Shown here piece after piece: positions 9,135-16,935 of a DNA stretch of 64,000 nt. The notes under the pieces are model-generated. The model did no database searches. It worked only from the letters and a program-made list of their open reading frames with translations, and was not told the origin of the DNA. How positions within the stretch are numbered: position 1 is the stretch's first letter; each line of letters begins with the position of its first letter. The DNA comes from Bacteroides stercorirosoris (GTDB lineage Bacteria; Bacteroidota; Bacteroidia; Bacteroidales; Bacteroidaceae). The position numbers and the translations under genes were made by a program. The DNA is taken from positions 1 to 64,000 of the forward strand of contig NZ_FQZN01000016.1 in assembly GCF_900142015.1 (NCBI RefSeq), written 5' to 3'.

Positions 9135-10208
9135 ATGTCAATATTTAAAAACAAAGTTTTGTTGATTACTGGAGGTACAGGTTCTTTTGGTAATGCCGTA
9201 CTCCGTCGTTTTCTTGACAGCGATATCAAGGAAATTCGTATTTTTTCGAGAGACGAAAAGAAACAGGATGACATGCGTCATCACTTGCAGAATCCTAAAG
9301 TGAAATTCTATATTGGCAATGTCCGTGACCGTCAATCTGTAGATGGAGCGATGGTGGGCGTGGACTATGTGTTTTCCGCAGCTGCCTTGAAGCAGGTGCC
9401 CAGTTGTGAGTTCTTTCCATTGCAGGCCGTACAGACCAATGTGATTGGTACTGATAATGTGTTGGAATCTGCTATAGCTCACGGTGTGAAAAACGTAGTT
9501 GTGCTTAGTACGGACAAGGCCGCCTATCCCATCAATGCTATGGGTATCAGTAAAGCAATGATGGAAAAGGTAGCTATTGCTAAAGGTCGTGCTTTGGGTG
9601 ATGAAGCAGGGACTACCATTTGTTGCACCCGTTACGGAAATGTAATGGCAAGCCGTGGTTCTGTGATTCCTCTGTGGGTGGAACAAATTAAAAACAGTAA
9701 ACCGATTACGATTACAGATCCGAATATGACCCGTTTCATGATGACGCTGGATGATGCTGTGGATTTGGTAATCTATGCATTTGAGCATGGTCACAACGGA
9801 GACTTGTTTGTTCAGAAGGCTCCGGCTGCCACATTAGATGTTTTGGCTCAGGCCTTGAAGGAAACATATGCGCGGCTAAAACCTGAATATGGCGATACGG
9901 AAGTGAAAAATATTGGTACACGCCACGGTGAAAAGCTGTATGAGACTCTGGTAACCCGTGAAGAGATGTCTAAAGCCATTGATATGGGTGAGTATTATCG
10001 GATTCCTTGCGATACCCGTGACTTGAACTATGATAAATTCTTTACGGAAGGTAATGAGGATATTGCTCGGATAGAGGATTACCACAGCCACAATACCGCT
10101 CGCCTGGATGTGGAAGGTATGAAGAAACTTCTTCTGAAACTTCGCTTTATTCGCGAAGATCTCGGACTGGAGGAGAAGGTGAAAACTACGGAAATAAAGA
10201 GTGAATAA
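9135..10208 (+). CDS. UDP-N-acetylglucosamine 4,6-dehydratase/5-epimerase (CapE/FnlA/WbjB-like)
   Basis: A 357-residue short-chain dehydrogenase of the polysaccharide biosynthesis CapD/CapE type. The NAD(P)-binding loop GGTGSFG is at residues 12-18. STDKAAYPINAMGISKAMME follows near 130-150, with methionine where most SDR enzymes have the catalytic tyrosine, as known for CapE-type enzymes. CapE catalyses the first step from UDP-GlcNAc to UDP-L-FucNAc by 4,6-dehydration with 5-epimerisation. The next two genes encode the CapF- and CapG-like enzymes, so the full pathway is present in order. Spacing to the next gene is 16 bp. Confidence 0.92.
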   Translation: MSIFKNKVLLITGGTGSFGNAVLRRFLDSDIKEIRIFSRDEKKQDDMRHHLQNPKVKFYIGNVRDRQSVDGAMVGVDYVFSAAALKQVPSCEFFPLQAVQTNVIGTDNVLESAIAHGVKNVVVLSTDKAAYPINAMGISKAMMEKVAIAKGRALGDEAGTTICCTRYGNVMASRGSVIPLWVEQIKNSKPITITDPNMTRFMMTLDDAVDLVIYAFEHGHNGDLFVQKAPAATLDVLAQALKETYARLKPEYGDTEVKNIGTRHGEKLYETLVTREEMSKAIDMGEYYRIPCDTRDLNYDKFFTEGNEDIARIEDYHSHNTARLDVEGMKKLLLKLRFIREDLGLEEKVKTTEIKSE

Positions 10209-10224
10209 GTTATAGAATTGTTTT

Positions 10225-11373
10225 ATGAAAATTTTAGTAACCGGTGCTCAAGGGTTTGTCGGCCGGAATTTAGTATCGCAATTACATAATATTCAAGAAG
10301 GGAAAGCCCGTAATTATGGAATATCGGGTGAAAGCCTGACTGTCTATGAGTATGATTTGGATAGCGATCCTTCCGAACTGGATATTTATTGCAAACAAGC
10401 AGATTTTGTGTTCAATTTGGCAGGTGTCAACCGCCCGAAGGACGAGGCAGAGTTTATGAAAGGAAATTTCGGTTTTGCCTCCACATTGCTTGATACGCTG
10501 AAAAAATATAATAATACGTGTCCGGTGATGATATCATCTTCCATACAGGCTGCCCAGGACAATCCTTACGGTGAATCGAAACGTGCAGGAGAACGGCTGT
10601 TGTTTGATTATAGTAAAGAAACGGGTGCAAAGGTGCTGGTATACCGTTTCCCGAATGTTTTCGGTAAGTGGTGTCGTCCCAACTATAACAGTGCAGTGGC
10701 TACATTCTGCAATAATATCGCTCATGATATACCCATTCGGGTTAATGACCCTTCGGTCGTGATGAACTTGGTATATATAGACGATGTGGTGGACGAATTG
10801 ATTTCAGCATTGAAGGGCAAAGAGCATTATGTGGAGGAGTATTGTACAGTGCCTGTGGTGCATACGATAACTCTTGGTGATATTGCGGAGCTGATAAAAT
10901 CGTTCAAGCAGATGTCCGATACTTTGGCGGTACCTGATTTGAGCGATGCTTTTACGAAGAAACTTTATTCTACCTATCTTTCATATTTGCCAAAAGATAA
11001 ATTCTGTTATCCTTTGAAGATGAATGTGGACGATCGTGGCAGTTTTACTGAAATTATTCGTACTGCCGACCGTGGACAGTTCTCGGTGAACATTTCCAAA
11101 CCGGGCATCACGAAAGGACAACATTGGCATCATACCAAGAACGAAAAGTTTGTGGTGGTGAGCGGACATGGGCTGATACAGCTACGAAAGATTGGAACGG
11201 AAGAGGTGGTGAACTTCGAAGTGAGCGGTGAAAAAATAGAGGCGGTAGAGATGATTCCCGGATATACACACAATATAGTTAACCTTTCTGAAACGGAAGA
11301 TTTAGTGACTTTTATGTGGTGCAACGAATGTTTTGACCCGGAACATCCGGATACTTATTTTGAAAAAGTTTAA
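10225..11373 (+). CDS. Bifunctional epimerase/reductase for UDP-L-FucNAc synthesis (CapF/FnlB/WbjC-like)
   Basis: A 382-residue fusion of an SDR domain (1-250, GAQGFVGRNL near the start, then SSIQAAQDNPYGESKRAGE with the YxxxK pair) and a C-terminal cupin (about 255-382). The cupin shows KGQHWHHTKNEKFVVVSGHG, with histidines that bind a metal in CapF. CapF epimerises at C3 with the cupin and reduces C4 with the SDR domain. It lies between the CapE- and CapG-like genes, 16 bp after the first and 4 bp before the second. Confidence 0.92.
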   Translation: MKILVTGAQGFVGRNLVSQLHNIQEGKARNYGISGESLTVYEYDLDSDPSELDIYCKQADFVFNLAGVNRPKDEAEFMKGNFGFASTLLDTLKKYNNTCPVMISSSIQAAQDNPYGESKRAGERLLFDYSKETGAKVLVYRFPNVFGKWCRPNYNSAVATFCNNIAHDIPIRVNDPSVVMNLVYIDDVVDELISALKGKEHYVEEYCTVPVVHTITLGDIAELIKSFKQMSDTLAVPDLSDAFTKKLYSTYLSYLPKDKFCYPLKMNVDDRGSFTEIIRTADRGQFSVNISKPGITKGQHWHHTKNEKFVVVSGHGLIQLRKIGTEEVVNFEVSGEKIEAVEMIPGYTHNIVNLSETEDLVTFMWCNECFDPEHPDTYFEKV

Positions 11374-11377
11374 AACA

Positions 11378-12562
11378 ATGGATATAAAATTGGATTATTC
11401 TGATATCAAGTTTCAGGAGAATGGTAAGCTGAAACTCTTGATTATAGTAGGCACTCGGCCTGAAATTATCCGTTTGGCGGCCGTCATCAACAAGTGCCGT
11501 AAGTATTTTGACTGTATTCTGGCGCATACCGGACAAAATTATGATTATAATCTGAATGGTGTGTTTTTCCATGATTTGAAGCTGAAAGATCCTGATGTGT
11601 ATATGGATGCAGTGGGGGATGATCTTGGTGCCACAATGGGGAATATTATCAATGCCAGCTATAAACTGATGGTGCAAGTTAAGCCGGATGCTGTATTGGT
11701 ATTGGGTGACACTAATTCCTGTCTGAGTGTGATAGGTGCTAAACGCCTTCATATCCCCATCTTCCACATGGAGGCTGGTAACCGTTGCTTTGACGAGTGT
11801 CTGCCGGAAGAAACCAATCGCAGGATAGTGGATATTATTTCAGATATGAACCTTTGTTACTCGGAACATGCACGCAGATACCTGAATGCTTCGGGGGTGG
11901 CAAAGGAGCGCACATACGTGACAGGTTCTCCTATGGCTGAAGTGTTGCATGAGAATCTGGAAGAGATCAAATCTTCGGATATTCATAAAAGACTGAACTT
12001 GGAAAAAGGACGATACATCTTGCTTTCTGCCCATCGGGAAGAGAATATTGATACAGAGAAGAATTTCTTGTCGCTTTTTAAGGCAATAAATTCGATGGCG
12101 GAGAAATATGACATGCCGATTCTTTACAGTTGTCATCCTCGTAGTAAGAAACGGTTGGAGGCGAGTGAATTTGAACTTGACAGTCGGGTGATTCAGCATG
12201 AGCCACTCGGTTTCCACGATTACAACTGTCTACAGATGAATGCATACGCTGTGGTATCGGATAGCGGAACACTGCCGGAGGAAAGTTCTTTCTTTACCTC
12301 TGTGGGGCACTCTTTCCCGGCAGTCTGTATCCGTACCAGTACGGAACGTCCGGAAGCGATGGATAAAGGCTGTTTTATCTTGGCAGGTATTGATGAACAG
12401 TCATTGTTACAGGCGGTTGATACGGCTGTGGAGATGAATAAGAATGGTGACAATGGGTTACCTGTACCAAATTATACCGATGAGAATGTATCGACTAAAG
12501 TTGTAAAGTTGGTTCAGAGCTATACGGGAGTGGTGAATAAGATGGTTTGGAGAAAATTCTGA
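11378..12562 (+). CDS. UDP-N-acetylglucosamine 2-epimerase family protein (CapG/FnlC/WbjD-like)
   Basis: A 394-residue protein of the non-hydrolysing UDP-GlcNAc 2-epimerase family. It shows VGTRPEIIRLAAVI near residue 23, HTGQNYDYNLNGVFF, and HMEAGNRCFDECLPEETNRR, which holds active-site acidic and basic residues. In the CapE-CapF-CapG pathway it performs the last C2 epimerisation to UDP-L-FucNAc. The ATG at 11378, 4 bp after capF, is chosen because an upstream in-frame start would overlap capF by 41 bp. Confidence 0.92.
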   Translation: MDIKLDYSDIKFQENGKLKLLIIVGTRPEIIRLAAVINKCRKYFDCILAHTGQNYDYNLNGVFFHDLKLKDPDVYMDAVGDDLGATMGNIINASYKLMVQVKPDAVLVLGDTNSCLSVIGAKRLHIPIFHMEAGNRCFDECLPEETNRRIVDIISDMNLCYSEHARRYLNASGVAKERTYVTGSPMAEVLHENLEEIKSSDIHKRLNLEKGRYILLSAHREENIDTEKNFLSLFKAINSMAEKYDMPILYSCHPRSKKRLEASEFELDSRVIQHEPLGFHDYNCLQMNAYAVVSDSGTLPEESSFFTSVGHSFPAVCIRTSTERPEAMDKGCFILAGIDEQSLLQAVDTAVEMNKNGDNGLPVPNYTDENVSTKVVKLVQSYTGVVNKMVWRKF

Positions 12563-12572
12563 TTATTCGGAG

Positions 12573-13775
12573 ATGAATATTCTTTTTTTGACACTTTCCC
12601 GCATTTCGGATATAGAGGAAAGAGGAATTTATACGGATCTGATGCGTGAATTTGTTCGTCATGGACATACAATATATATTGTAACACCGGCAGAACGGCG
12701 CTTTCATCAATCGACTAAAATGCTGGATAGCGGAAATGTGAAGATATTAAAAGTATGGACATTCAATATACAGAAGACTAATCTGATAGAAAAGGGAATT
12801 GGTACGTTACTCTTGGAGTATCAATATCAGAAGGCAATTCAAAAGTATTGGCGGAATGTAAAATTTGGTTTGGTCCTTTATTCGACTCCCCCGATTACTT
12901 TCAATAAAGTAATAGCAGCGTTGAAGAAAAAGGATGCCAAGACATATCTTCTTTTAAAGGATATATTTCCTCAGAATGCTGTTGATTTGGGTATGTTCTC
13001 CAAAGGAGGTCTTCTCTATAGGATGTTCCGTAAAAAGGAAAAAAGACTATATCAGTTGTCAGATTATATCGGTTGCATGTCTCCGGCTAACATAGATTAT
13101 GTATTGAGGCATAATCGTGAGGTTGATATCCGTAGAGTAGAGGTTTGTCCCAATAGTATAGAACTTTGTAAGGAAGAAGAGCAAGCCTACCCCAAAGAGA
13201 TTTTATTTCAAAAATTGAATATTCCCACAGATAAAATACTTTTTATTTATGGGGGGAATTTGGGACGCCCGCAAGGTATTAACTTTCTGATAGAGGTACT
13301 TGCGGCCAATGAAAAAAGGAACAACTCGTTTTTTATCATAGTGGGTAGTGGTACTGAATTTATGAAGATTAAATTGTGGTTTGATACAAATGCACCGCAT
13401 AATGCTTGCTTGTTATCTTCACTTCCCAAACAAGAATATGACAGTTTGGTAAGAGTTTGTGACATAGGTTTGATATTTCTGGACAGGCGTTTCACGATCC
13501 CTAATTTCCCGTCTCGCTTGCTCTCTTATTTAAAAAACAGAATACCGGTATTGATGGCTACTGACAGGAATACGGATATAGGAGAAATAGCTAAAATCAA
13601 CGGTTTTGGCTTATGGACTGAAAGTGGAAATATAGAAACTTACATGGAAATGGTTGACTTAATGGCTTCTGATAGAGAACGGATTAGGATTATGGGAGAG
13701 AATGGATATTCATATTTAGAGACTAATTATACAGTGAATTGTAGTTATGATATAATAATGAAGCATTTTGAATGA
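12573..13775 (+). CDS. Glycosyltransferase (WbuB-like, GT4), probable L-FucNAc transferase
   Basis: A 400-residue GT-B glycosyltransferase. It has an N-terminal acceptor domain (MNILFLTLSRISDIEERGIY) and a C-terminal donor domain with IFIYGGNLGRPQGINFLIEV near 225 and a family 4 region around LDRRFTIPNFPSRLLSYLKN. Genes of this WbuB type often follow the FnlA-FnlB-FnlC trio and are linked to FucNAc transfer, so that role is inferred here. It starts 10 bp after the CapG-like gene and overlaps the next gene as ATGA. Confidence 0.85.
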   Translation: MNILFLTLSRISDIEERGIYTDLMREFVRHGHTIYIVTPAERRFHQSTKMLDSGNVKILKVWTFNIQKTNLIEKGIGTLLLEYQYQKAIQKYWRNVKFGLVLYSTPPITFNKVIAALKKKDAKTYLLLKDIFPQNAVDLGMFSKGGLLYRMFRKKEKRLYQLSDYIGCMSPANIDYVLRHNREVDIRRVEVCPNSIELCKEEEQAYPKEILFQKLNIPTDKILFIYGGNLGRPQGINFLIEVLAANEKRNNSFFIIVGSGTEFMKIKLWFDTNAPHNACLLSSLPKQEYDSLVRVCDIGLIFLDRRFTIPNFPSRLLSYLKNRIPVLMATDRNTDIGEIAKINGFGLWTESGNIETYMEMVDLMASDRERIRIMGENGYSYLETNYTVNCSYDIIMKHFE

Positions 13776-14386
13776 TTATGTATTCTTGTTTTCTGAAGCG
13801 ATTCATTGATTTTGTAATAGTGTTTTTGGTATTGGCAGTTATTTGGCCGATATTACTTTTTATGGCAATCTGGTTGCATTTTGCCAATAAAGGTGCCGGT
13901 GCTTTTTTTACTCAGGAACGTCCTGGAAGGCATGGTAAGATTTTTAAAGTCATCAAATTCAAAACAATGACTGATGAATGTGATGAAGATGGCAACTTAT
14001 TGCCGGATGAGAAACGTTTGACAAAAATAGGAAAATTTATTCGTTCTACTTCTATTGATGAATTGCCGCAATTAATCAATGTATTGAAAGGTGATATGGC
14101 TCTGATCGGCCCTCGCCCTTTAAGAACTTATTATTTGCCTTTGTATTCTAAAGAACAAATGAGACGCCATGAAGTGCGTCCAGGAATAACTGGCTGGGCA
14201 CAGATTAATGGAAGAAATAATTTGAGTTGGACAAAAAAGTTTGAACTGGATGTTTGGTATGTAGATCATTGTTCTTTTTATTTAGATATGAAAATTGTAT
14301 TTATTACAATCATAAAAGTTTTTATTAGGGAAGGAATATCTAAAGAGGGAGAAGCTACTACTGTGCCTTTTAATGGGCATAATTGA
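13772..14386 (+). CDS. Initiating sugar-1-phosphate transferase (PglC-like polyprenyl phosphate transferase)
   Basis: A 204-residue monotopic phosphoglycosyltransferase. It has one N-terminal membrane-embedded helix (RFIDFVIVFLVLAVIWPIL, about 10-35) and the conserved core FFTQERPGRHGKIFKVIKF, then TSIDELPQLINVLKGDMALI and GPRP. It moves a sugar-1-phosphate from a UDP-sugar to undecaprenyl phosphate, starting each repeat unit. The small size fits the PglC subgroup rather than the larger WbaP type. The adjoining PglD- and PglE-like genes suggest a 4-amino-4,6-dideoxy-HexNAc derivative as first sugar. The start overlaps the preceding stop as ATGA. Confidence 0.92.
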   Translation: MIMYSCFLKRFIDFVIVFLVLAVIWPILLFMAIWLHFANKGAGAFFTQERPGRHGKIFKVIKFKTMTDECDEDGNLLPDEKRLTKIGKFIRSTSIDELPQLINVLKGDMALIGPRPLRTYYLPLYSKEQMRRHEVRPGITGWAQINGRNNLSWTKKFELDVWYVDHCSFYLDMKIVFITIIKVFIREGISKEGEATTVPFNGHN

Positions 14387-14397
14387 AGGAAATGAAT

Positions 14398-15036
14398 ATG
14401 AAAAGTGTTATTATTGGTGCAGGCACTTATGGAGAAGTCTATCTGGCTTATCTTCAGGAAGCTGGTGTCGAAATTGTAGGTTTTTTGGATGATGATCCTA
14501 GGTATATCAACCAAAAGGTATGTGGCATTCCTGTGTTGGGGAAATTGGATTTTCTTGTTTGTTTAAAAGATGAATATGATGTTGAAGCTGTTTATTGTCC
14601 TTTAGGAAATAATAAATTGCGAGTTGAAATATTAAAACGTGCGTTAAGTCTGGGATATGAGGTTCCTAATTTTATTCATTCTACAGTATGCTTATCTCCA
14701 AATGTTGAAATAGGAAAAGGTGTTTATATTCTTTTGGGGGCTCATATCATGCCGTACACAAAAATAGAAAACTTTGTAATGATAAGTATGGGAGTAAATG
14801 TTGCTCATCATTCTATATTGCACGAAGGTACTTTTCTTTCTACAGGAGTGAATTTTGGGGCATCAATTATTGCGAATAAATATGCATATATTGGCATTAG
14901 TTCTACTATAATGACTGGTGTACACGAATTAGGTGAAAATTGTCTTGTCGGTGCCGGTGCTGTAGTTATTAAAGATGTACCCCAAAATGCTGTAATGGCA
15001 GGGATACCTGCAAAGGTTTTAAAATATAAGGAATAG
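14398..15036 (+). CDS. PglD-like sugar acetyltransferase (hexapeptide repeat)
   Basis: A 212-residue NeuD/PglD-type acyltransferase. The N-terminal domain opens SVIIGAGTYGEVYLAYL, and beta-helix hexapeptides run from about 90 to 205 (IGKGVYILLGAHIMPYTKIE, GVNVAHHSI with the candidate catalytic histidine pair). In the Pgl pathway PglD N-acetylates UDP-4-amino-4,6-dideoxy-GlcNAc. The ATG at 14398 is preferred because a GAAGGA ribosome-binding-like sequence lies 6-7 nt upstream; an ATG at 14392 is possible. Confidence 0.87.
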   Translation: MKSVIIGAGTYGEVYLAYLQEAGVEIVGFLDDDPRYINQKVCGIPVLGKLDFLVCLKDEYDVEAVYCPLGNNKLRVEILKRALSLGYEVPNFIHSTVCLSPNVEIGKGVYILLGAHIMPYTKIENFVMISMGVNVAHHSILHEGTFLSTGVNFGASIIANKYAYIGISSTIMTGVHELGENCLVGAGAVVIKDVPQNAVMAGIPAKVLKYKE

Positions 15037-15169
15037 ATATTTTGCATTCCTAATGATTGTTGTGAAATTAGGTAAGTTGTTGCGTTGGTTATTTATTCCT
15101 TATTACATAAGGCAGAAATAACTTTCTTTTTACTTCTCGATGTGTTTCTTTTTTAATCATAATAATTTT

Positions 15170-16336
15170 ATGGACAAGAGAATTTATCTTTGCCTGGCTC
15201 ACATGAGTGGCAAGGAACAGGCTTTTATAAAGGAAGCTTTCGATACGAACTGGGTTGTTCCTTTGGGGCCCAACGTAAATGCCTTTGAAAAATCTTTGGA
15301 AGATTTTTTAATTGACAATGGGGAATTGACAATTGGCAATGATAGGAAGCATGTGGTTGCTTTATCTGCCGGTACGGCGGCCATACATCTGGGACTGATC
15401 CAACTTGGGGTAGGAGCTGGTGATGAGGTGATCTGTCAGTCGTTTACATTCTGTGCGTCAGCCAATCCTGTTGCTTATCAGGGAGCAACTCCCGTGTTTA
15501 TTGACAGTGAGGAGGATACCTGGAATATGGATCCCGTTTTGCTGGAGGAAGCCATTAAGGATAGGATTGCGAAGACAGGCAAGAAACCTAAAGCGATTCT
15601 TCCTGTTCATCTTTACGGTATGCCTGCCAGGATTGATGAGATTTGCGCGATAGCCGCTAAATATGAAATCCCTGTGCTGGAGGATGCTGCGGAAGCTTTG
15701 GGTTCTGAGTTTAAGGGCCGGAAGTGCGGTACTTTTGGTACCTTTGGCGTGTTGTCTTTTAATGGTAATAAGATGATCACTACTTCGGGTGGCGGCGCTT
15801 TGATCGTTCCTGATGAAAGCACCAAGAAGCAGACTATGTTTTACGCTACGCAGGCTCGTGAACCTTTCCCTCATTACCAGCATGAGAAGATCGGCTACAA
15901 TTATCGCATGAGTAATATCTGTGCAGGTATCGGTCGTGGTCAGATGACCGTATTGGATGAGCATATTGCGCATCACCGCCATGTACATGCTCTTTACGAG
16001 CAGGCTTTTGAAGGTGTGGACGGTATAACGTTGAAATCTAATCCTGATGATCGTTTCAACGCTAATTACTGGCTGTCTACTATCTTGATAGACCCGGCTA
16101 AGACCGGTACTGATTATGATGAGGTCCGCTGTAAACTGGATGAGCAAGGGATTGAGACCCGTCCTTTATGGAAGCCTATGCATCTTCAGCCTGTTTATGC
16201 CCATAATCCTTGCTATGTGAATGGTGTTTCTGAACGTTTGTTTAATATGGGTTTATGTATTCCTGCCGGTCCTTGGGTAACGGATGAAGATGTGGCATAT
16301 ATTGTAGAGCAAATAAAAGGTTGTTGCATGAAGTAA
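15170..16336 (+). CDS. PglE-like UDP-sugar aminotransferase (DegT family)
   Basis: A 388-residue PLP-dependent aminotransferase. Substrate-binding ALSAGTAAIHLGLIQLGVG lies near 60-80, and SFNGNKMITTSGGGA carries the PLP lysine at about residue 201. The start MDKRIYLCLAHMSGKEQAFI matches the usual beginning of PglE/WcfR-type enzymes; an earlier in-frame start at 15140 would add an unlikely phenylalanine-rich leader. It should convert a UDP-4-keto-6-deoxy-HexNAc to the 4-amino sugar that the PglD-like enzyme acetylates and the PglC-like enzyme loads. A retaining 4,6-dehydratase (PglF type) is not in the window and may be encoded elsewhere. Confidence 0.9.
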   Translation: MDKRIYLCLAHMSGKEQAFIKEAFDTNWVVPLGPNVNAFEKSLEDFLIDNGELTIGNDRKHVVALSAGTAAIHLGLIQLGVGAGDEVICQSFTFCASANPVAYQGATPVFIDSEEDTWNMDPVLLEEAIKDRIAKTGKKPKAILPVHLYGMPARIDEICAIAAKYEIPVLEDAAEALGSEFKGRKCGTFGTFGVLSFNGNKMITTSGGGALIVPDESTKKQTMFYATQAREPFPHYQHEKIGYNYRMSNICAGIGRGQMTVLDEHIAHHRHVHALYEQAFEGVDGITLKSNPDDRFNANYWLSTILIDPAKTGTDYDEVRCKLDEQGIETRPLWKPMHLQPVYAHNPCYVNGVSERLFNMGLCIPAGPWVTDEDVAYIVEQIKGCCMK

Positions 16337-16358
16337 CTTATAGTTTATTGTAGACAGA

Positions 16359-16378
16359 TTTCCACATAATTGTGGAAA
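16359..16378. promoter_or_regulatory. Perfect palindrome, candidate enhancer-binding site
   Basis: TTTCCACA (16359-16366) and TGTGGAAA (16371-16378) form a perfect inverted repeat with a 4-bp spacer, centred about 120 bp upstream of the start site implied by the sigma-54-type promoter at 16464. That distance is typical for activators of sigma-54 promoters. It is not a good terminator for the capsule operon, because A residues rather than a T run follow on the + strand. Confidence 0.5.
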
Positions 16379-16463
16379 AAATACTCAGAACAGAAAAATA
16401 CTTTTTTTTCATTGCTACATCAAGTGGTTGATATATAGTTAAATATGACTTTGATTATAGCTT

Positions 16464-16479
16464 TGGCATGCGTCTTGCA
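16464..16479 (+). promoter_or_regulatory. Sigma-54 (RpoN)-type -24/-12 promoter
   Basis: TGGCATG, four bases, then TTGCA matches the consensus TGGCACG-N4-TTGCW at all but one position. The key GG (16465-16466) and GC (16477-16478) are separated by exactly 10 bp, as required. The predicted start is near 16490, about 40 nt before the next gene. A TAGCTTTG at 16458-16465 also resembles a housekeeping -7 box but has no -33 element at the right spacing. Confidence 0.6.
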
Positions 16480-16530
16480 CTATATTATGTGAGAGCTAAC
16501 AAGAAATGTTTAACTTAAACAATTAGAATT

Positions 16531-16836
16531 ATGAAAAAGTTATTTTTAGCAGTAGCATTGGTAATGGGATTGGGTACTTCAGTAGCATTTGCTAACAACA
16601 TGGTATCAGATGTTGAAATCGTAACGATGATAAATGAGTTTAAACCGATTGATGTAAAAGAACTTCCGCAGGCTGTTCTGGATGCCATCAAAGAAAACTA
16701 CTCCGAAGCAACCATCAAAGAGGCAGCCGTTGAAGTTGCTGAAGATGGGACTAAGACTTACAAGGTAACATTGGTGGATGCAGCCGGTACAGAGAATCCG
16801 GTCCTTTTCAATGAAAAAGGAGAGGTTCAGAAGTAA
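16531..16836 (+). CDS. Small secreted PepSY-like (DUF2874-type) protein
   Basis: A 101-residue protein with a clear signal peptide (MKKLFLAVALVMGLGTSVAFA, cleavage about residue 21) and one small alpha/beta domain. It contains VKELPQAVLDAIKENYSEAT followed by the strand pattern TYKVTLVDAAG and NEKGEVQK, which resembles the PepSY-like putative beta-lactamase-inhibitor fold widespread in Bacteroidetes. It should be periplasmic; its function is unknown. It is transcribed alone, with a sigma-54-type promoter upstream and a strong hairpin terminator downstream, which suggests regulation by a specific environmental signal. Confidence 0.82.
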   Translation: MKKLFLAVALVMGLGTSVAFANNMVSDVEIVTMINEFKPIDVKELPQAVLDAIKENYSEATIKEAAVEVAEDGTKTYKVTLVDAAGTENPVLFNEKGEVQK

Positions 16837-16856
16837 TAGGTCTTTATTTATATCAT

Positions 16857-16913
16857 AGTAAAAGGGAGGGGCAGAAATTTGATTTACTCATATCTGCTTC
16901 CTCCCTTTTTACT
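16857..16913. terminator. Bidirectional intrinsic terminator
   Basis: A long hairpin, AGTAAAAGGGAGG (16857-16869) against CCTCCCTTTTTACT (16900-16913), sits between convergent genes ending at 16836 and 16936. GGCAGA and TCTGCT extend the stem, and T-rich tails exist on both strands. It should end transcripts from both sides. Confidence 0.8.
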
Positions 16914-16935
16914 TTTATTTACTATTTGTATCTTT

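Noticed and set aside
16359..16378. The TTTCCACA palindrome as terminator of the capsule operon
   Set aside because: The stem is followed by A residues on the + strand and has no T-tract on either side that would fit an intrinsic terminator.
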